A DNA stretch of 64,000 nucleotides from Amoebophrya sp. A120 (lineage: Eukaryota; Sar; Dinophyceae; Syndiniales; Amoebophryaceae). The notes beneath the pieces are model-generated. The model searched no databases. It was not told where the DNA came from and was given only the letters and a program-made list of their open reading frames with translations. Below, piece after piece: positions 57,752-64,000 of the stretch. Both the position numbers and the translations under genes were made by a program. Each line of letters opens with the position of its first letter. The first letter of the stretch is position 1. The DNA lies in contig CAJINV010000004.1 of the NCBI GenBank assembly GCA_905178155.1, positions 2,744,565 to 2,808,564 on the forward strand. Reading direction: 5' to 3'.

Positions 57752-58845
57752 TCTGGTGGGTGTTGTCTTTGTGGGTCTTTCTATTTCTTTCTACAAAAGA
57801 CGAAGTAATGGAAGAGTACAAGGACGGAGCGGGCTGATGCAATCTAGTATGTAAAAGTCCTTGCCGCGGTACTTAGTTCGTGATTGCGTTGCTGGCCGCG
57901 TACTTTTGGTTTTGCGCCTCTAGAACATGCAAGCTGTACAATTATACCGTTTTAGTACTTCGCTCGCGCTTTCGCTCAGATGATGCGCAACAGGCCAGCG
58001 CTATGAGTTCGAGCATGGTTATTCCCTAAAGAGATACATCTTTCACTCAACTGCTTTGCCTTTGCTTGGTCCTATATGCAGTTGGCCCTCATCACGCAGA
58101 AACACGCTCGGGCGGCTCGTTGTGCTTCTTCTGTCTTTTCTACTATTCTGTTGTCAGCGCTACTCTATGCCAGCACGTCGCTTTTCCTTTTGTTCGTTTT
58201 CCTCGTATAAATTGGAATTGCTTCTTCAGCTTGCTTCAAGAAGCATTTTGTAAACGCTGGCCATAAGTACGCGTATTAATACGTTGGCGAAATCTAGTAC
58301 GTGCCCCACGCTCAAGCAGATGACTGACAAGATTCTCATCCGCACTTACTTTCTTGCGCCGAGCATCGCCCTAGTCGTCCTGCTTTCTAGTTTGTACTAT
58401 ATGCTCCTTGTCTGAGAAGTTGTGCTTCTCGCTGCAGAAGAAAAATCCGACCATGTTTTATCCGGTTTTGGTTCCCCAGAGCGAAGTTGCTGAGTTAAAT
58501 TTACAACTTTTTGACGAACACCACGCGGCCGCCTTCATCCGATTGCCAAGAAGTATTCAAGAGACCAGACGAGAAAGCTAAATCTACATCTTCAGGTTCA
58601 CTTGATGCAGCAGACACTGGTCCATTTCCCGTTGGTCCGTCTTATTCGGGGTTCTCGAGGCGGTTAAAATCATGTAAGAGCCTCGCGTCTGTGCAACGCT
58701 ATTGGTAAGCAAGCTTTGAGCTGCTACAGATTCTCTCATATTCCCGTTTCTGCTATACGTGTTTCATCTCCGCAGGAGCTCCTTTGGGGACATGTACACA
58801 GTCCAGATCTACTCCAGTCGGTGGACGGATGGTCGAGTCGAAGTT
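57752..58845. other. Intergenic, nothing recognised
   Basis: No supported exon or repeat. Plus-strand frames at 58716-59073 overlap the coding minus strand and are shadows. Confidence 0.4.
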
Positions 58846-59574
58846 TCAATGCTGCCCAAGAGCCCCGTGGATCGAGTCCAACTTTGCCGCCAGCTGTTCG
58901 CGTTCGGTAGTATGGAGAGGAAAAATTCTTATCCTAAACACGTAGTAGCTCCTCAAGTTCGTCGTGCTTTCATGAAAAGCCGCGAAGGGAAAACAAATCC
59001 GCTTCTGCTTTTGTTTTCTGGTGCTGGTCCTTTGTGCTGCATGACAAGTTGTGATCTATCATCGCACTGCTAGGCGAAGGATAAGATTTGTCTTCTTTTC
59101 CGTAACTGCCCAGAGCCGCGCACTCGCTCTTGAGGACTTCCACGAATCGCATACGGTAACCTGGATTTATCTTTTGTGTTTCTCATTCCCTTTCCAGTGA
59201 TTCTCCCTCCGCGGCTGATCCTTATCGGTTTTTTCGTCTGAATGTGAATCATAGAAAGTGAAAGATATAATAATGACCGATGCACCAGGTGGAAGTGGTT
59301 CTGCTTCTGCGTCAGATGCAAGCACGTTAATTCAACACTTTTATTCTCTTCCCCACATGTTGGTGTTGAAACGACATCATATTCAAAAGCGAAAAATACA
59401 GTCTCTGGACAGCGGCCAGTCCCACGCTCTGCGGTTCCGCCGGAAGATCGGCCGCTGGTTCGTGATCGCGGTAGCCTCCTCCAGGTTTTGCGGAATCTTT
59501 CCCTTCCCGGCTTCCCCGGCGGCATCAGCACCCAAGTAGTCCTTCTGTGTCGCAAGTAGCAGGTCGAGACATTC
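58846..59574 (-). CDS. Small unknown protein, at least three exons
   Basis: Exons about 59574-59400, 59161-59084 and, after a probable IE, about 58929-58846. The GT-AG intron (about 59162-59399) joins WDWPLSRD to CYRMRFVEVLKSEC in phase. The last exon reads FPLHTTEREQLAAKLDSIHG and stops at 58846. The first exon begins after a pyrimidine-rich tract ending CCCGTCCAG, a good acceptor, so an upstream exon or a trans-spliced leader is possible. Sequence is helical and charged (QECLDLLLATQKDYLGAD); size and style would suit an organellar complex subunit, but no family is recognised. Confidence 0.55.
58930..59083. mobile_element. Tentative introner-like element
   Basis: 154 bp, TATCCTAAACACGTAGTAG...CTAGGCGAAGGATA, with an internal GCATGACAAG. 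Flanks attct/agatt are poorly matched, and removing exactly five extra bases does not give the best downstream frame, so borders are uncertain. Confidence 0.5.
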
Positions 59575-59843
59575 CTGGACGGGAAGAGGAAGTGGAAAGA
59601 AAACAACATCAAAGCCAATGAATAAAACTTTAATATCATTTTCCAGGGCGCGGGCGCCTCAGTGTACTACGTAAATTCGCCCCTGGTCGCATTTCAATAA
59701 GAACAATAGCCAGATGAACCTACTGCATGTAGACACGACTGTAGTTCGTTCCGCTGTGGACTCATCAAGTCCTCGAAAGCGACAACCACTAGCACTTCCG
59801 CTATCTTCAAATGTTTTCTTTTTTTTTTTTGATTCATCCTCTT

Positions 59844-62800
59844 TCATAGCGACCCCTTCCTCTGGATCTCTGCGTCCACGGCGTCCACCCACTGCTGCTG
59901 TCCGGACGATATGCACTGCAAAAGTCTTATCGCACAACTCGACGAAATTTTCAAATCAATCATAGTGGCAGTATTTGTATTGCATGAAAAATCTGGTTCT
60001 GGAGGTACTAATTCAGAATGACAAATTCTACTCGTGACCACGCTGAGCAAATTTGTCATCATGCAGTCACGCACTAGAAGAAGCAAGTAGGATACTTATA
60101 CTTTTGCACAGGATAGAAGACCAAACGCGCGACCCAACCTTGACGCTCTTCACGAGTTGACCTGGTTTTGAGACGGAAACTGAGTGCTTTCGTTCTCATT
60201 TTCTGCACCAGTGGTGGAATAACATAGCAACAAACAAGTCGTGACCACACGGTATTAACAGTAAGAGCAGGCATGGCAGGTATTTGAAAAAACCAATACT
60301 AGATCTAGATAGCATCCCAAAAGCAAACTTAACAGCTCAACCTTCGCACGTAAACTCGATTTCGGTTCCGAAAATGAGACAGCGGTGGAGATCGTAGGTG
60401 ACTCGTTCCGGAGGTATAACACGAAAAGGGACAACATGCTAAGTCTAAGACTAAGTCAAGTATACAATAGGCGCCCACTTAATACCGAAGTCGTTCTCAT
60501 GCAGACGATATGCACAACAACCTGAAGGATATCAAAATGTATGTAAAACAACTTGACTCGCCATAGCTCGACGTTTAAATCATGCTGGATAAACGCGTGA
60601 AGATCCCGCACATTGCTGCCCACGCTCTGCAACGCGTCTTTCCAAATCGACAAACTCTTGTCCATCACCATGCTGATAGAGAATTTATTTCGATGCTTCC
60701 AATTGGTTTCTAATAAACGCATCAAAAACTTGCTAAAGTAGCAACATTTTATGTGAGAATGTACACTCAATTCACAGCTGCTAAATCAGCTGCACTGGGT
60801 GGAACGCAACAAGATATCCCACGTTAGTACTTAAGTTGTACCCGTGCGCAGGGGCGGCAGCACCAGTTCCCGCTGTTATCCACAAAAAAAGGCCCATCAT
60901 CATCCCTTTTTTGCATGACAAACGCAGGACTTGACGCATGTTTTGCGTCACAAATTGGATGGGGATGGGTCTTTTTTTGTGGATAGCCGCTGTCGGCGTG
61001 CTGCTTGCCATGGTTGTATAGCCAGCTCAAGTAGTGCTGCAAGCTCGACTGTCTTCACATTGGCATGCAATTGCAAATGCAAAGTTGCATGAGCTAGACC
61101 ACCTTCCGTATTTTAGTTTTAAAGCGCTCATGGCAAGAAGTTCATCTGTAACTACCTGCTCGAGACTACACTGTAATTGTGTGAACTACTGGTCGTGCAC
61201 AGAAGTAGAAGATCGCAAAACTATCATGTGCGCCATGTTTTTCTTCATGCCAGCCAAATCGTTGTCCTTCTAGACTTCCCCGCACAGGTATAACAGCTTG
61301 AGATTGCAACACCTGACGAGCGAGGCATAGGTAGCCCGGCGCGGATCTCCCCGAGAAGAAGAGCTGCTGCCCGCCTTCTGTTGCGGCCCTGCGAATTCAA
61401 TTGAGATCCAGATAATGGAACAAAACGAAATGTAGATGCTGCATTAGTTGTTATCCTTATCACGCTATTAAAGTGCTTCGCTTCTACGTTTACCTTTGTG
61501 CCGTGGTGGAGAGCAAAAGTTGATGTGCTGCGCAGCTTCGCAGACAGAGACGCTCTCTCGCTCTCCTGGTAAAAAAATTGCACCCACCAAAGATAAATGT
61601 ATACTAGTAGTGTACTGCACCATGACCAAGACATTATCAACATCAAGTATAATGATCCAACTCATTTCTAATCTTTTAAATGAAAAATGATCTAGTACTA
61701 CGCAAATTCACGCCTGTGCCTGGCACTGCCGCTGTTCCACCGGACTGCGAAGTGGAAGATGCAGTCGAGGCACCACCTGCACTCGGTAGTTGTCTTGCAG
61801 CGCCGGTATTACTACCCATAGTTCCACCAGCGGTCGCTGCTCCCGCGACACCACCGCTGACGGGACCGCCGCCTGCAGTACAACTCGCTGGGTTGTTCGC
61901 AGCGGAGGCCGCAGCAGAAGAACTTCCGGTAGTAGCCTGCGCAGTACTACTTGCTCCTGTTGTTCCAATATTACCTGAGTTGCCCCCCACTTCGCCGGGC
62001 ACCATGCGCATCACATTTTGCTGCGGCCGGGTGTGCAGCATCTTGGAGGCTGCTGTTGGGTGTCCAGTTGTGCCTGCTTCACCCGCAGTGCGATGAGCCG
62101 CGCCACGATGCGGGTTAGTTATCACAAGAAAAAAGTGTTACAGTTACATACTGTGATGCAAGACCGGCAACAGAGACAACCTTTGTCATGCAGGAAATGC
62201 TTGGGAGCCTCGTTGCCTTCCTGTTTTCCCTTATGATCTTCGCATTACAAGTTTTCTCTACAACCACACAGAGAAAATTTGTGATGCAGAAACTCCAACA
62301 AGAACAAATGTGTAAGTAACTGTAACACTTTTTTCTCGTGATATTAGTCGGCACGTGCATACCACCGAAGCCGCCATGGAGGTATGCATTGCAAAAAGAA
62401 AAACTACACGACGACGACCGCATCAAACGTGGAAAATCATGAGCAAATTCGAAAGCAATGAAGATGGCCCGAGCTTCATCGCTGTCAACGTCATCAAAAG
62501 AATTCTCTGAAGCTCTGTCATCATGCCAAGGAGCAAGTCCGTCGTCGTGAAGATTTTTTGCAGCGGATAAGATCCCGAGACCGGCGAATATGACAGTGCA
62601 CATAGATGAACGTACCCCTCGTTCTCATTTCTCATTCAAAGCACCAACTGCAACTCCAGTCGTCACTATATGTACATGACAAACTGCGAATGAAGAAGCT
62701 AAAACAATATTCCAGTCAGTACCTGAATTTGTGATGCAGAAGCCACATCTCATGCCATGCAAAAGAGGGGGAGCTAAAGCTATGTGCAGTCTGATAGCGA

Positions 62801-64000
62801 ACTCCGCGAATTCGTTCTCGTCTTCATTGAACACCTCGTACACCTTCTTCTGTACCGAACCAAAAAAGCGTATCCTGTGAGACAACTGCGGCACCATCTT
62901 CCCGGTGGAATAAATGCAAATCAAAATAACACGTTCATCTGAGCATACTTTTGATTGAGCATGACAAGAAGCAACAGGGCGATGCAGGCGTAGTACTGCT
63001 TACACGAGGATACAGCCCTTGATCAGGTCCGTGGCTTCGGACATAACCTGCTTCCCGGCGCTGTTTAGATTTTTCGCAGACGCTGAAGGGTTCAGGCTGT
63101 GGGCGAAAGAGTTCGATGCACCGGTAGAGCTGGAAGACGAAGTTGAGCCAGGGGCTCTACTACTGCTCCCCTGTCGAGACATCGAGGACGCTCCTCCAGA
63201 CATTGAGGTGGCTGAGGGAGCTCCAACATTCATCGTTTTCCCAGACGAGCTAAATGCGGTACCACCACCGCCGGACATGCTGATCTTGTTGCTGCCGGTC
63301 GACATGATCTTGGCCGCCCCCGTAGTTGATGAAAAAACTGACGCAGCAGCAGTGTCGTGCCCGAACGCCCCTCCACTACTTGTTTTTATCGTATAGAAAA
63401 ATATGAACTGCATTTTCACTGGAACGATTTTTCTGCAAGTTTATTCTATCTCTTCAACAAAGGTTAAGGCGTGATTTACAAACATGGTTTGGAAAATTTG
63501 CCATGCGTGCTCGTCCCAACGTACAACATGGCTGAGAAGAATCCACCGCTTTGCATCATGTGTGGCAAGAAAAGCATTTCTACTCCTTTCTGCGACCTCT
63601 GCATCACAAGTTCACAGTGTTGAACAAGCAGCTTCATCATTTTCTTCCGATACAACTTGTCGTGCCGTTGATGAAATTTTCGACGGGGTTATCAATCCAA
63701 AAAGTGGCAACGGCTTTCAACAGATGGCAGTCATGATGCATGACAAATTTGACCTGCAACGCATGCTATGCAATACAAATGTCAGCGTCAGCGCGTTTGC
63801 GTTTCTGTGAGTCTAAGTGTGCATTACAGTACTGCATGACAAATACCTTATAAAAAGCGTTTTCACATTTTCCTGTGATACGGTTGCAGGAAGGATCCTC
63901 CCGACACTGTTGCCGGGGCCCGAATGCGGTCCGGCAGTTCTGCAGCGCCACCCACGCCGACTTTAGACGTGGTAGCGGCGGACCGCTGCTGCGTGGCGCG
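59844..64000 (-). CDS. Large Ser/Gly/Ala-rich protein of unknown function (5' end beyond the window)
   Basis: Exons, right to left: >64000-63881, 63689 to about 63645, about 63395-63006, 62896-62797, 62588-62570, 62382-62344, 62119-61702, 61388-61276, 61048-60986, 60876-60831, 60672-60558, 60438-60342, 60179-60116, 59909-59844. Frame was followed through five GT-AG introns and five IEs from MVPQLSHRIRFFGSV to the stop. The N-terminal part is low-complexity (SAATTSKVGV, SSSSSTGAS). Globular parts include VQKKVYEVFNEDENEFAEFA, ATYASLVRCCNLKLLYLCG, LQHYLSWLYNHGKQ, KSLSIWKDALQSVGSNVRD and a C-terminal beta-rich region (VVPFRVIPPERVTYDL, VKVGSRVWSSGQQQWVDAV). No family recognised. Junctions above 63006 are less certain, so the extreme right could belong to another gene. 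Confidence 0.65.
59910..60115. mobile_element. Introner-like element, family A, diverged
   Basis: 206 bp, TATGCACTGCAAAAG...CTTTTGCACAGGATA, duplication gacga/gaaga. Removal gives VGSRVWSSGQQQWVDA. Confidence 0.9.
60877..60985. mobile_element. Shortest introner-like element, type J, with 8-bp duplication
   Basis: 109 bp, long TIRs beginning TATCCACAAAAAAAG. Flanks cccgctgt/gccgctgt (7 of 8). Removal of element plus 8 bp gives QHADSGNWCCRPC in frame. Confidence 0.92.
62120..62343. mobile_element. Introner-like element, single-copy type K
   Basis: 224 bp, TIR AAAAAAGTGTTACAGTTAC, TATCAC...GTGATA ends, perfect duplication ttagt. Removal gives MHVPTNPHRGAAH. Confidence 0.95.
62383..62569. mobile_element. 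Introner-like element, family F
   Basis: 187 bp, TATGCATTGCAAAAAG...TTTTTTGCAGCGGATA with ACTACACGACGACG and its inverse. Duplication eroded (ggagg/agatc). Removal gives FAGLGIYGGFGG. Confidence 0.82.
62589..62796. mobile_element. Introner-like element, family D
   Basis: 208 bp, TATGACAGTGCACATAG...CTATGTGCAGTCTGATA, perfect duplication gcgaa. Separated from the previous IE by only 19 bp of exon. Removal gives NEFAEFAGLGI. Confidence 0.93.
63690..63880. mobile_element. Introner-like element, family E
   Basis: 191 bp, same length as the copy at 50077. TATCAATCCAAAAAGTGG...TTTTCACATTTTCCTGTGATA. Flanks ggggt/cggtt match at 3 of 5. Removal gives GGSFLQPVENFING. Confidence 0.85.

Noticed and set aside
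1-64000. tRNA, rRNA genes and a transposase for the IEs
   Set aside because: None could be recognised by eye. A covariance-model scan and a transposase profile search were not possible, so absence is not proven.

Overview
Eukaryotic nuclear DNA, most consistent with a syndinian alveolate (Amoebophrya-like parasite of dinoflagellates). This assignment is inferred. It rests on three observations: compact genes that all lie on one strand, plant/alveolate-type CCCTAAA repeats, and above all short introns with terminal inverted repeats and target-site duplications, a type reported from Amoebophrya genomes. One assembly gap (N) lies at 24605-25199.

Every gene I can support is on the minus strand, so transcription runs from right to left. 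From the right edge the order is: a large Ser/Gly/Ala-rich multi-exon gene of unknown function (59844 to beyond 64000); a small unknown gene (58846-59574); a short membrane-anchored exon (57584-57751); a DEAD-box RNA helicase (46833-52164); an unknown 506-residue protein (41458-44570) with a possible 3' exon at 39218; a DCN1-like neddylation factor (35664-37645); an unknown protein (32724-34827); a Cys-rich DnaJ-type zinc-finger protein (29934-31907); an EF-hand protein (28113-29024); an ankyrin/coiled-coil/dynein-AAA5-like protein (20755-24122); SRP68 (16448-19503); a TrmA-type tRNA m5U methyltransferase (11688-15451); a pair of paralogous unknown genes (8996-9592 and 7446-8325); a Gln/Asn-rich protein (4484-6394); and an unknown protein (3313-4278). 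They are housekeeping and unknown genes and show no pathway clustering.

The outstanding feature is a population of 37 introner-like elements (IEs; 36 well supported, 1 tentative), 109-311 bp long, interrupting these genes. Each begins TAT and ends ATA (one has a degraded end), most have terminal inverted repeats (TIRs), and most are flanked by a 5-bp duplication of coding sequence. Removing one IE plus one duplication copy restores an open and often recognisable reading frame: the DEAD motif of the helicase, the GAWPV segment of DCN1, the DPPREG region of TrmA. At least six multi-copy families (A-F) plus single-copy types share these ends and an internal TTTGTNATGCA motif but have unrelated TIRs. 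The same genes also contain ordinary GT-AG introns, so two intron classes coexist. No transposase was seen.

Other structure: a 652-bp TIR element carrying a perfect 52-bp palindrome and telomere-like repeats (44860-45511), and a GC-rich 1.45-kb segment between 34-bp direct repeats (39531-40984). Gene-poor stretches lie at 1-2690, 9600-11690, 24123-28112, 45520-46830 and 52165-57580. Exon borders of ordinary introns were placed by eye and may be off by a base.
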